64,000 nucleotides of DNA from Gordonia terrae. GTDB lineage: Bacteria; Actinomycetota; Actinomycetes; Mycobacteriales; Mycobacteriaceae. Below, one piece after another: positions 56,134 through 64,000 of this stretch (the first letter of the stretch is position 1; each line of letters opens with the position of its first letter). The DNA is taken from assembly GCF_001698225.1 (NCBI RefSeq), contig NZ_CP016594.1:1054001-1118000 (forward strand), in the 5' to 3' direction. The position numbers and the translations under genes were made by a program. The notes beneath the pieces were generated by a model. That model made no database searches. It saw only the letters and a program-made list of their open reading frames with translations, and was not told the DNA's origin.

Positions 56134-56730
56134 ATGCCCTCGGACGCCCAGACCCAGCAACCGCGGTCGCCATACGGGTCCGCCGACTTCGATTCCCGCC
56201 AGTTCCGGACCGCGATGGGCCAGTTCTGCACCGGGGTCACCGTCATCACCACGCTCGACGACGAGGGCAAGCCGGTCGGTTTCGCCTGCCAGTCCTTTGC
56301 CGCGCTGTCGCTCGACCCGCCACTAGTGCTGTTCTGCCCGATGAAGACCTCCCGGAGCTGGAAGGTGATCGAGAAGACGGGCAAGTTCTGCGTGAACGTG
56401 CTGTCGAACCGGCAGCAGGACGTCAGCGCGGCGTTCGGCGCCCCCGGTGACGACAAGTTCGCAAACATCACCTGGGACCCGTCGCCGGCCGGCCTTCCGG
56501 TCATCCGTCACGGACTCACCTGGGTCGAGTGCGACGTGGACAGCGTCACCGACGGCGGCGACCACCACATCGTCATCGGGCGCGCGCTGACCCTCGGAGA
56601 AGTGCTGCAGGACAAGCCGTTGCTGTTCTACCGTGGCGGCTACCTGTCGACCGAACACCCGCGGGTCACGCCCGCACAGGCAGAGCTGGAGAATTTCCTG
56701 ACATGGACGGGCGGGGACACCTGGCTATGA
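56134..56730 (+). CDS. hsaB: HsaB: flavin reductase component of 3-HSA hydroxylase
   Basis: A 198-residue split-barrel flavin reductase. It shows MGQFCTGVTVITTLD, FACQSFAALSLDPPLVLFCP, FCVNVLSNRQQ and LLFYRGGYLST. It reduces FMN or FAD with NADH for HsaA. It begins 1 bp after the hsaC stop and overlaps the next gene by 4 bp (ATGA), which ties the DUF1214 gene to the hsa operon. Confidence 0.93.
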   Translation: MPSDAQTQQPRSPYGSADFDSRQFRTAMGQFCTGVTVITTLDDEGKPVGFACQSFAALSLDPPLVLFCPMKTSRSWKVIEKTGKFCVNVLSNRQQDVSAAFGAPGDDKFANITWDPSPAGLPVIRHGLTWVECDVDSVTDGGDHHIVIGRALTLGEVLQDKPLLFYRGGYLSTEHPRVTPAQAELENFLTWTGGDTWL

Positions 56731-57959
56731 CCGACGACGACGCGACGAGCACCCATACGACAAGCACCGACACGGCGAGTTCCGCACCACCACTGGTCAC
56801 GCAGCCGCTCCTGGACGCGATCGCGGAGGCCGAGAGGCTGGTGGCGTCGGCCGACTTCGCCGAGACCGACCAGGACCTCGCCGAGGGCTACGACTATCTC
56901 GCGGGCAGCATCGCCGCGATCGTCCAGCTGGTGCGAGCCCGGTCCCTCTCGCACCCGAACTTCGTGACGTCCACCGGGCCGTCGACGAAGATGGGCCTGG
57001 ACAACCCGGACACGCTGTACTACCACGCCGACGTCGAGCCCACCGGCACCTATCGCGTGCGCGGACGCCGCGGTAGCACAGCGGATCTGAGCTTTCAGGT
57101 GCTGCGCGGGGACTACACGGCGTCGTCGGTGCCGGGCGGCGAGGACGCCTTCGACGACCGCCGACTGACGATCGCCTCCGACGGCTCGTATGAACTGACC
57201 TTCGGCCCGCCCATCCCGGACGCGCCGGACGACTACTTCCCGCTCGGCGAGGGCGCCTCGATGCTCGCGGTGCGCGAGGTCTACTCCGACTGGTCCGAAC
57301 GCAAGGGATCGATCACCATCGAACGGGTGGACACCGTCGGAACCGCGCCGGCGGAGCCGGACCTGGCACGGGTGTCGCGCCGGTACGCGACGGCGGGCAA
57401 GATGCTGACGGCCCGCATCAACACCTGGTTCAACTTTCCGAAGTGGTTCTACCTCGACGAGCCGGTCAACACCTTCACCGAGCCGCGGCAGACCCCCGGC
57501 GGGCTCAGTACGCAGTTCTCCTCGGTCGGTCATTTCCGGCTCGGCCCCGACGAGGCGATGGTCATCACCATCCCGCGGTCCGACGCCCCGTACCAGGGCT
57601 TCCAGCTGGGCAGCATGTGGTACATCTCGCTGGACTACGTCAACCATCAGACGAGTCTGAACTCGGCTCAGGCACAAGTGGATCCGGACGGCCTGATCCG
57701 CATGGTGGTGTCGCACCGTGACCCGGGCGTCGCGAACTGGATCGAGACGACGGGACGGGCGAAGGGCATTCTGCAATTCCGTTGGCAGCGCAGCGATTCG
57801 CCGATCGGTCCGGACCTCGGCCCAACCGCGCAGGTCGTCGCGTTCGACGACGTGCCCGCCCACCTGCCGCACCTCGACCTCAACAAGATCGACGCCGACG
57901 GCTGGGCCGAACGGATCGCGGCACGCCAGCGGGCCTTCGCCGAGAGGATGCTGGGATGA
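56727..57959 (+). CDS. DUF1214 domain protein of the steroid operon
   Basis: A 410-residue protein with a DUF1214-type C-terminal half. The region LGPDEAMVITIPRSDAPYQGFQLGSMW near residue 290 and the WFNFPKWFY segment are typical. No catalytic motif is known to me. It is coupled to hsaB by ATGA and to the SDR by ATGA. The order DUF1214-SDR-sulfotransferase corresponds, as I recall, to Rv3531c-Rv3530c-Rv3529c of the M. tuberculosis KstR regulon, so a steroid role is likely though undefined. Confidence 0.85.
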   Translation: MTDDDATSTHTTSTDTASSAPPLVTQPLLDAIAEAERLVASADFAETDQDLAEGYDYLAGSIAAIVQLVRARSLSHPNFVTSTGPSTKMGLDNPDTLYYHADVEPTGTYRVRGRRGSTADLSFQVLRGDYTASSVPGGEDAFDDRRLTIASDGSYELTFGPPIPDAPDDYFPLGEGASMLAVREVYSDWSERKGSITIERVDTVGTAPAEPDLARVSRRYATAGKMLTARINTWFNFPKWFYLDEPVNTFTEPRQTPGGLSTQFSSVGHFRLGPDEAMVITIPRSDAPYQGFQLGSMWYISLDYVNHQTSLNSAQAQVDPDGLIRMVVSHRDPGVANWIETTGRAKGILQFRWQRSDSPIGPDLGPTAQVVAFDDVPAHLPHLDLNKIDADGWAERIAARQRAFAERMLG

Positions 57960-58747
57960 GTGCGCCCGGGGGCCTGCTGGCCGACAAGGTGGTCGTGGTC
58001 TCGGGTGTCGGTCCGGGACTGGGCCGCTCGATCTGTCTGCGCGCGGCCGCGGAGGGGGCGCGGGTCGTCCTCGCCGCCCGCACCGAGTCGCGCCTGAAAG
58101 AGGTTGCCGCCGAGATCGACGCCGCCGGCGGGACCAGTCTCGTCGTCCCGGCCGACATCACCGATGACGCCGCCGTCGACAACCTGGTGGCCACCACCGT
58201 CGCCGAGTTCGGCCGCGCCGACGTGCTGGTCAACAACGCCTTCGCGCTCCCGTCGATGAAGCCGTTGTCCCGCACCGACTTCGACCAGATCGCGAGCAGC
58301 ATCGACGTCACCGTGCTGGGTACGCTGCGGGTCATCCGCTCGTTCACCGATACGCTGGCGCAGGCCGACGGTTCGATAGTGAACATCAACTCGATGGTCA
58401 TCCGACACTCCGAACCCCGCTACGGCAGTTACAAGATCGCGAAGTCGGCGCTGCTGGCGATGTCGCAGTCGTTGGCGTCGGAGCTCGGCGGCAAGGGCAT
58501 TCGCGTCAACTCGGTGGCGCCGGGTTACATCTGGGATGACCAGCTGAAGTGGTACTTCGGGGAGGTCGCCAAGAAGTACGGGATCTCGCCCGATGACGTC
58601 TATGAACAGACCGCGTCGAAGTCCGACCTCAAACGGTTGCCGGAGCCGGACGAGATCGCCGACGCCGTCGTGTTCCTCGCCTCACCGATGGCGCGCGCCA
58701 TCACCGGGCACACCCTCGATGTGAATTGCGGTGAATACCATGACTAG
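57956..58747 (+). CDS. SDR family oxidoreductase of the steroid operon
   Basis: A 263-residue short-chain dehydrogenase. The glycine motif is SGVGPGLGRSI, followed by the AARTE stretch and NNAF instead of NNAG. Ser in NINSM and the YGSYKIAK segment supply the catalytic Ser, Tyr and Lys. The C-terminal TGHTLDVNCGEY is typical. It starts inside the stop codon of the DUF1214 gene and ends inside the sulfotransferase-like gene, so all three are translated together. A hydroxysteroid or ring-fragment alcohol is the probable substrate. Confidence 0.9.
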   Translation: MSAPGGLLADKVVVVSGVGPGLGRSICLRAAAEGARVVLAARTESRLKEVAAEIDAAGGTSLVVPADITDDAAVDNLVATTVAEFGRADVLVNNAFALPSMKPLSRTDFDQIASSIDVTVLGTLRVIRSFTDTLAQADGSIVNINSMVIRHSEPRYGSYKIAKSALLAMSQSLASELGGKGIRVNSVAPGYIWDDQLKWYFGEVAKKYGISPDDVYEQTASKSDLKRLPEPDEIADAVVFLASPMARAITGHTLDVNCGEYHD

Positions 58748-59882
58748 TGCGGCACGCACCGACGTCGGGACGATCGAGGACCTGCACTCCTCGGCGACCC
58801 GCGCGACCGGCCTCGACGACTTCGGCGACACCGACTACCTGGAACCCCTGGGCATCCTGTTGGAGTCGTATCGGTCCGAGGCCGGACTGACCGAAGTGGG
58901 CAGCAAGATGTTCCGCTTCTTCCTCAAGGGTGCGCTTATCGCCCGGCTGCTCAGCGAGGCGTCGTGGAAGGCCAACCCCGGGTATGCCGATGTCGAGGTG
59001 ACCCGGCCGATCTTCGTGACCGGTCTGCCGCGCACCGGAACGACTGCGCTGCACCGCCTTCTGGCCGCCGACCCGGCCCACCAGGGCGTCGAGATGTGGC
59101 TCGCGGAGTTCCCGCAACCGCGGCCGCCGCGCGACGCCTGGGCCGACAACCCGGTCTATCAGCAGATCCAGGCCGGTTTCGAACAGCACCACGTCGAGAA
59201 CCCCGAGTTCATGGGGTTGCACTACATGGACGCCGGCGAGGTCGAGGAATGCTGGCAGCTGCTCCGGCAGAGCGTCATGTCGATCTCGTACGAGTCGCTG
59301 GCGCACGTCCCGACCTATTCGCAGTGGCTCCGCCGCCAGGACTGGACGTCGGCGTACCTCCGGCACCGCAAGAACCTGCAGCTGATCGGCCTCAACGATC
59401 CCGGCAAACGGTGGGTGCTGAAGAACCCCAGTCACCTGTTCGCCCTCGATGCGCTCATGGCGGCGTACCCGGATGCCCTGGTGATCCAGACGCACCGGCC
59501 GCCCAGTACCTTGATCGCGTCGATGTGCAGCCTGGCCGAACACGCCACCCCGGGATGGTCGACGACGTTCACCGGTGCGCAGGTCGGCCAGGACCAGCTC
59601 GAGTTGTGGTCACGCGGACTCCGGGAGTTCTCGGCGGCGCGCAAGCGCTACGACCCCGCCCAGTTCCTGGACATCGACTTCACCGACCTGCGGTCGGACC
59701 CGATGGGCACCGTCGAACGCGTCTACGCGACGCTCGACACCCCGATGTCGGAGGCGGCGCGGGCCGCGGTCACCGCTCTCGACGAGGAGAGCCAGACGGG
59801 GGCGCGCAAACCCCAGCACCGTTATCAACTCGCCGATTACGGACTCGACGAGGCGACGGTCGAGGCGGCCTTCGCCGTCTGA
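58740..59882 (+). CDS. Sulfotransferase-fold protein of the steroid operon
   Basis: A 380-residue protein with the PAPS-binding P-loop FVTGLPRTGTTALHRLLA at residues 96-113, the 3'-phosphate region DALVIQTHRPPSTLIAS near residue 250 and DIDFTDLRSDPMGTVERVYATL near the C-terminus. This is the bacterial sulfotransferase family found next to steroid genes in mycobacteria. Transfer of sulfate to a steroid intermediate is possible but not shown. ATG 58740 lies 8 bp inside the SDR gene. Confidence 0.88.
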   Translation: MTSAARTDVGTIEDLHSSATRATGLDDFGDTDYLEPLGILLESYRSEAGLTEVGSKMFRFFLKGALIARLLSEASWKANPGYADVEVTRPIFVTGLPRTGTTALHRLLAADPAHQGVEMWLAEFPQPRPPRDAWADNPVYQQIQAGFEQHHVENPEFMGLHYMDAGEVEECWQLLRQSVMSISYESLAHVPTYSQWLRRQDWTSAYLRHRKNLQLIGLNDPGKRWVLKNPSHLFALDALMAAYPDALVIQTHRPPSTLIASMCSLAEHATPGWSTTFTGAQVGQDQLELWSRGLREFSAARKRYDPAQFLDIDFTDLRSDPMGTVERVYATLDTPMSEAARAAVTALDEESQTGARKPQHRYQLADYGLDEATVEAAFAV

Positions 59883-59918
59883 ACCCGATGGCCGGTCGGG
59901 CGCTCTACAGTGCATCGC

Positions 59919-60548
59919 ATGACAGAACCGGAGAACCGACAGTCGCCGGAGGGATTGAGCCGGCTCATCGCATTCGCCGACGCGGTGGTCGCGATCGCAC
60001 TGACCCTGCTGGTGCTCCCGCTCGTCGACATCGCCAACGATCTGCGTGAGGACTCGTCCGTCGCGGACGTGGTGTCCGACAGCTCGATCGAACTGGTCAG
60101 CTTCATCATCAGTTTCGGCGTCATCTGGATCCTGTGGCGCCAGCACCATCAGACGATGGAGTACTTCCGCGCCTACGACCACACGCTGATCAATCTCCAC
60201 TTCGTCTGGTTGCTCACGATCGTGGCGCTGCCCTTCGCCACGGCCCTCATCGACGGCGCCCACATCGAACAGGCCAACATCCTCTACATCGGTGTGCTGG
60301 CCGTCTCGGTGAGCTCGCTCATCGGGATCGCCGAATGGGGCCGACGGCACCGGGAACTGCTCGCCGACGACGACGCCACCGACCGATGGGTTGCCTCGTC
60401 GAGTGGAATCGGCACGCTCATCATCCTCGCGGTCGCACTGGTCGTCGCGATCGTGTTCCCGCGCAGCGGGAATCTGCCGTTGCTTCTACTGCTGCTGACC
60501 GACCCGATCGAGCGGATGCTGGCACGGCGGCGGCAGCGCGGGAGCTGA
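59919..60548 (+). CDS. TMEM175/DUF1211 family membrane protein (possible potassium channel)
   Basis: A 209-residue protein with six likely membrane helices. The first carries the TMEM175 signature as RLIAFADAVVAIALTLLVL, with FAD in place of the usual FSD. Bacterial members form potassium channels as tetramers. A TACAGT box ends seven bases before ATG 59919, compatible with leaderless expression. The gene converges on the acyl-CoA dehydrogenase genes with a gap of 6 bp. It is unlikely to be part of the steroid pathway. Confidence 0.85.
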   Translation: MTEPENRQSPEGLSRLIAFADAVVAIALTLLVLPLVDIANDLREDSSVADVVSDSSIELVSFIISFGVIWILWRQHHQTMEYFRAYDHTLINLHFVWLLTIVALPFATALIDGAHIEQANILYIGVLAVSVSSLIGIAEWGRRHRELLADDDATDRWVASSSGIGTLIILAVALVVAIVFPRSGNLPLLLLLLTDPIERMLARRRQRGS

Positions 60549-60554
60549 GGTCGG

Positions 60555-61661
60555 TCAGTGTAGTGCGCGGGCCACTTCGGCCACGGCGGTGTGCGGCGCG
60601 CCGAACATCTGCGAGGTCGCCTGAGCGCGTTTGAAGTACAGCTGGATGTCGTGTTCCCAGGTGATGCCGATCCCGCCGTGCAACTGGATCGCCTCGCCCG
60701 CGACACGACGGTAGGCGTCGGAGCAGTACACGTGGGCGGCCAGTGCCAGGTCACCGGCATCGGGATCGTCGGCGGCGATCGCGGCGACGGCGGCCCGGGC
60801 GATCGACCGCGCCGTCTCCACCGACACGTACATGTCGGCCATCCGATGTTTGAGTGCCTGAAACGACCCGATGGTGCGGCCGAACTGCTTGCGGGACTTG
60901 GTGTAGTCGACGGTGAGGTCGAGGGCTCGCTGGGCGCCCCCGACCTGCTCGGCGGACAGCAGGGCCCACGCGAGCGCGCGGAGGCGGGTCGCGAGATCGT
61001 CCGGTGCCGGGATCGCCGTGGATGCGACCTCGTCGAAACGCACCGACGACAGGGCTCGGGTCGGGTCCAGGACGGGCATCGGCGAGACCGACACGCCGTC
61101 CGCATCGGCGGCCACCTCGTGCAGGGTCACATGCGTGCCGGGACCGGCCGCGATGACGAGGAGCACGTCCGCCGACTCGGCGTCGACGACGAAGTGCGCA
61201 GTCCCGGAGAGGAGTCCGGCGTCGGCGCGTACGCCGGGAATCTGCCAGCCGCGTTCGCCGGCCCAGCACACCGCGGCCGTCCGTTCACCGGCGGCCAGGG
61301 CGGGGAGCAGTCGCGAGGACGCGTCATCGTCGGCCGCGAGGAGGATCGTGCCGGTGGCCAACGCGGAACCGAGCGCCGGGACGGGACTCAGTGCGGCGCC
61401 CAGTTCCTCGAGTACCGCGGCCGACTCCGCCCACGAGGCCCCGGCGCCGCCGAACTGCTCGGGAATCGCCAGCGCGGCCACGCCGATCTCGGTGCACAGC
61501 GTCTGCCACAGGCTCGAGTCGATCCGCCCGGGGGCCGACATGGCGGCGCGGACCGCCGTCGAATCGCCGCGGCGGCGCAGCAGATCCCGCACCGCCTCGG
61601 CGAGTGCCTCCCGTTCCTCGGCGCTGATCGCCGGGCTCTCGGTGCCGGTACTGACGGTCAC
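60555..61661 (-). CDS. Acyl-CoA dehydrogenase (FadE type)
   Basis: A 368-residue FadE-type flavoprotein with YTKSRKQFGRTIGSFQALKHR for FAD contact and a C-terminal LHGGIGITWEHDIQLYFKR, where the Glu of WEHD is the likely base. It overlaps the next gene by 4 bp. Together the two resemble the FadE pairs that form heterotetramers on steroid-derived CoA esters. A FadE33-like role fits the gene order with the other two dehydrogenases, but this is from memory. Confidence 0.88.
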   Translation of the reverse strand: MTVSTGTESPAISAEEREALAEAVRDLLRRRGDSTAVRAAMSAPGRIDSSLWQTLCTEIGVAALAIPEQFGGAGASWAESAAVLEELGAALSPVPALGSALATGTILLAADDDASSRLLPALAAGERTAAVCWAGERGWQIPGVRADAGLLSGTAHFVVDAESADVLLVIAAGPGTHVTLHEVAADADGVSVSPMPVLDPTRALSSVRFDEVASTAIPAPDDLATRLRALAWALLSAEQVGGAQRALDLTVDYTKSRKQFGRTIGSFQALKHRMADMYVSVETARSIARAAVAAIAADDPDAGDLALAAHVYCSDAYRRVAGEAIQLHGGIGITWEHDIQLYFKRAQATSQMFGAPHTAVAEVARALH

Positions 61662-62626
61662 AGCGTCTCCAGGATGCGTTGGCGGTGGACGGCGGGGGAG
61701 CCCCAGGCATTGAGCAGCGCCCGGGTCTTGGTGATGTACAGCGAGATGTCGTGTTCGGCGGTGTAGCCGATCGCACCCATCACCTGCAGCGAGCGGCGGG
61801 CCGAGAGGTCGGCGGCCTCGGCGGCCGCGACCTTGGCCGCGGACACGTCACGGGAGACGTCGGTGCCCTCCGGCACCTGTCCGTCGATGCCCAGGGCGGC
61901 CGCGTGGACGAGGGGACGGGCCATCTCGAGGGCGATCGCCACGTCCGCCAGATGGTGTTTGACGGCCTGGAAGGACCCGATCGGACGGCCGAACTGCTTG
62001 CGTGACTGCGCATATTCCGACGCGATGGACAACATCGCCTGACCGAGACCGAGCAACTGCGCGGCAGTGGCCAGGGCACCCGCGTCGGCCGCGTCGGAGG
62101 CATCGACCCCGGTCGCCAGTACGTCCCCGGCGGTGACCCGGGACAAGGTGCGGGTGCCGTCCACCGACGCCTCGGTGCTCTGCACCGTCGCGCGCGAGAG
62201 CACGCCGGCGTGGACGAGATACACATCGGCGGAGGCGGTGTCCGCGGCCAATGGCTGGAGGGGGCCGATCGCGCATGTCGCCAGCCGGCCCTCGGCGAGG
62301 TCGCTGAGCGGACCCGACACGTCGGCGTCGTGCAGCAGGATCGGCAACACGGCCACGCTCTCGACGATCGGCCCCGGGGCGCAATGGCGTCCGAGCTGTT
62401 CGACGGCGACGACCATCTCCACCGCCCCGGCACTGCTGCCGCCGTGTGATTCATCGATCAGCAGTCCACTGATGCCCGCATCGGCGAGCTGCGAATAGAC
62501 CTTGGCGACGGCCGCGCGGTCGCCGGCCGCCCAGGCGCGCGTGGCGGTCGGCATGTCGGCCTTGCCCAGCATCGCGTCCACCGTCGAGGCGAGGTCCGTG
62601 TGGATGTCGGTGAGTCGGAAGTCCAT
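61658..62626 (-). CDS. Acyl-CoA dehydrogenase (FadE type), probable partner subunit
   Basis: A 322-residue dehydrogenase-like protein, shorter than full-length members. It shows EYAQSRKQFGRPIGSFQAVKHHLAD and MGAIGYTAEHDISLYITK. ATG 62626 starts at the expected helix; the frame is open to 62923, inside the neighbouring gene, and was not used. Overlap with the next gene and a 5-bp gap to the previous one show a single operon. Confidence 0.88.
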   Translation of the reverse strand: MDFRLTDIHTDLASTVDAMLGKADMPTATRAWAAGDRAAVAKVYSQLADAGISGLLIDESHGGSSAGAVEMVVAVEQLGRHCAPGPIVESVAVLPILLHDADVSGPLSDLAEGRLATCAIGPLQPLAADTASADVYLVHAGVLSRATVQSTEASVDGTRTLSRVTAGDVLATGVDASDAADAGALATAAQLLGLGQAMLSIASEYAQSRKQFGRPIGSFQAVKHHLADVAIALEMARPLVHAAALGIDGQVPEGTDVSRDVSAAKVAAAEAADLSARRSLQVMGAIGYTAEHDISLYITKTRALLNAWGSPAVHRQRILETL

Positions 62627-62631
62627 GGGTA

Positions 62632-63798
62632 TCAGCGATCTCCGCGGGGAAGGCCGAGCAGTCGCTCGGCGATGACGTTGCGTTGGATCTCGTTGGTGCC
62701 CGCGTAGATCGGTCCGGACAGCGAGAACAGGTACCCGTCGGTCCACGCATCGTCGAGTTCGGCTGCGGGACCCTGCAGGTCGAGCGCCGTCTCGTGGGCG
62801 GCGATGTCCCACTGGGACCAGAAGACCTTGTTGATCGACGACTCCATGCCGAGCGCGCCGCCGGCCGCGAGGCGGCTCACCGTCTGGTAGGTCGAAAGTT
62901 CGTAGGCGCGCGACCCGATCCACGCATCCGCCACGCGCGCATCGGTGTTCGCCGTCGGCGGGACGTCATCCCGGTTCGACCGCCAGAGTTCGACGAGGCG
63001 GTCGGTGGTGGCCAGGAACCGGCCGGGTGCGCGCAGCGACAGCCCGCGCTCGTTGGCGGCGGTGCTCATCGCGACCCGCCACCCGTTGTCCACCTCGCCG
63101 ATGACACCCGACTCGCCCGGACTCGACGGATCGTCGGGGACGAAGACGTTCTCCAAGAACAGCTCTGCGAACCCGGCCTCGCCGTCGAGCTGTGCGATCG
63201 GCCGGACGGTCACGCCCTCGCTGCGCAGGTCGAACATGAAGTAGGTGAGCCCCTTGTGGCGCTGCGCCTGCTTGTCGGTGCGGAACAGGCCGAAGGCCCG
63301 ATCGGCGAAGCTCGATCGCGAACTCCAGGTCTTCTGCCCGTTGAGCAACCAGCCGCCATCGGTGCGGACGGCGGTCGACCGCAGCGACGCGAGGTCGCTG
63401 CCGGCCTCGGGTTCGCTCCAGGCCTGCCCCCAGATGTCGTCGGCGTTGGCCATCCGCGGCAGGATGCGTTCCAGCTGAGCGGGACTCGCGTGCTCGAACA
63501 GCGTGGGTGCGAGGAGAAAGATGCCGTTCTGGCTCACGCGTCCGGGCGCGCCCGACCGGTAGTACTCCTCCTCGAAGATGACCCAGTGCAGCAGGGGCGC
63601 ATCGCGGCCGCCGTACTCCTCCGGCCAGCTGACGACCGACATCCGGTCGGCGGCCATCGTCCGCTCCCACTCGCGGTGCGCCTCGAATCCCTCGGCGGTG
63701 TCCATCGACGGGAGTGGTTCGCGCGGAACATGATCGGCCAGCCAAGCGCGGACCTCGGCGCGGAAGGCGTCGGCGGCGTCGTCGAAGAGCAGGTCCAC
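62632..63798 (-). CDS. Acyl-CoA dehydrogenase (FadE31-like)
   Basis: A 388-residue acyl-CoA dehydrogenase with WSEPEAGSDLASLRSTA, WLLNGQKTWSSRSSFAD and the C-terminal YAGTNEIQRNVIAERLLGLPR. The N-terminal WPEEYGGRDAPLLHWVIFEEEYYRSGAPGR region closely resembles mycobacterial FadE31, as I recall. It starts at GTG 63798, 1 bp after the enoyl-CoA hydratase stop. It acts with the next two genes on CoA esters, perhaps of the last steroid rings. Confidence 0.9.
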   Translation of the reverse strand: MDLLFDDAADAFRAEVRAWLADHVPREPLPSMDTAEGFEAHREWERTMAADRMSVVSWPEEYGGRDAPLLHWVIFEEEYYRSGAPGRVSQNGIFLLAPTLFEHASPAQLERILPRMANADDIWGQAWSEPEAGSDLASLRSTAVRTDGGWLLNGQKTWSSRSSFADRAFGLFRTDKQAQRHKGLTYFMFDLRSEGVTVRPIAQLDGEAGFAELFLENVFVPDDPSSPGESGVIGEVDNGWRVAMSTAANERGLSLRAPGRFLATTDRLVELWRSNRDDVPPTANTDARVADAWIGSRAYELSTYQTVSRLAAGGALGMESSINKVFWSQWDIAAHETALDLQGPAAELDDAWTDGYLFSLSGPIYAGTNEIQRNVIAERLLGLPRGDR

Positions 63799-63799
63799 G

Positions 63800-64000
63800 T
63801 CAGCTCCCCGATCCCGCTGCGGTGCCGGTCGATGCCGACGCCTTCATCGACTTCGCGTCCATACCGCCGAGCGAGTCGCCGCCCGCCTCGGAATTGGCGG
63901 CGTGGGCGAAGTGGTGCCAGCCGAAGACCGAGTCCATGGAATTGCGCAGGCCCATCTGGTCTTCGCAGATGTTGACGGCCTTCTTGCTCAGGAACAGACC
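63800..64000 (-). CDS. Enoyl-CoA hydratase, C-terminal part only
   Basis: The last 66 residues of a crotonase-family protein are visible; the rest lies beyond the right edge. The stretch LSKKAVNICEDQMGLRNSMD and the GWHHFAHA that follows are typical of the C-terminal helices of steroid-linked EchA proteins in actinobacteria. The tail is Ser/Ala-rich. It is the first known gene of the operon that includes the three acyl-CoA dehydrogenases. Confidence 0.85.
   Translation of the reverse strand, partial: GLFLSKKAVNICEDQMGLRNSMDSVFGWHHFAHAANSEAGGDSLGGMDAKSMKASASTGTAAGSGS

Noticed and set aside
61658..62923. A longer version of the middle acyl-CoA dehydrogenase, starting at 62923.
   Set aside because: The extra 99 residues lie within the neighbouring dehydrogenase gene and are arginine-rich; ATG 62626 fits the family start.

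Overview
The window is high-GC actinobacterial DNA. Codon use, frequent GTG starts, 4-bp ATGA/GTGA gene overlaps, possible leaderless starts, two MspA-type porin genes, a DUF222/HNH (13E12-type) gene, KstR-like operators and a complete-looking set of hsa and ksh steroid genes point to a mycolic-acid-containing actinomycete. Gordonia or a close relative of Rhodococcus is most likely. The genus is inferred from gene content only.

Region 1 (1-18030) is a dense catabolic block. A minus-strand set (7201 down to 2515) encodes a ketosteroid-isomerase-like protein with all three catalytic residues, a Baeyer-Villiger monooxygenase with an N-terminal extension, a luciferase-like oxidoreductase and an Old Yellow Enzyme. 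A plus-strand set (7353-15722) encodes a KshB-like reductase, a flavin reductase, a small Cys/His protein, an HsaD-like hydrolase, a KstD-like dehydrogenase, an aldehyde dehydrogenase, a thiolase and an SDR. An SMP-30-type lactonase candidate and another SDR lie at 504-2386. Together these look like an accessory route for a steroid or steroid-like cyclic ketone. A minus-strand operon (18030-15799) supplies flavin: FMN reductase, flavin reductase and RibBA.

Region 2 (18635-33413) holds a TetR regulator, an FMNH2-dependent monooxygenase of the DszA/NtaA type, a copper amine oxidase with a His-rich membrane neighbour, an unrecognised protein with an HxD...H pattern, and a tightly overlapping minus-strand operon. 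That operon encodes an enoyl-CoA hydratase, two acyl-CoA dehydrogenases, a CoA-transferase, a GntR regulator and an esterase. Region 3 (33494-39715) pairs an IclR regulator with a divergent BVMO-esterase-SDR-SDR-PadR set. This is the classical arrangement for turning a ketone into an ester, cleaving it and oxidising the alcohol.

Region 4 (39897-42718) is hsaE-hsaG-hsaF, the lower meta-cleavage pathway of steroid rings A/B, behind two KstR-like boxes and closed by a strong terminator. Region 5 (43075-51891) is general-purpose DNA: two MspA porins, LysR with a TDT-family transporter, a frameshifted DUF222/HNH gene, an MFS transporter, a VOC protein, a membrane protein and an NlpC/P60 hydrolase with an MtrA-like box.

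Region 6 (52026-64000) is the core steroid-ring locus. kshA with a second small Cys/His protein runs one way. hsaA, hsaC, hsaB, a DUF1214 protein, an SDR and a sulfotransferase-fold protein run the other way. KstR-like boxes lie between them. hsaD is not in its usual place between hsaA and hsaC. The right end carries three acyl-CoA dehydrogenase genes and the C-terminus of an enoyl-CoA hydratase. No tRNA, rRNA, CRISPR array, phage gene or insertion sequence was recognised.
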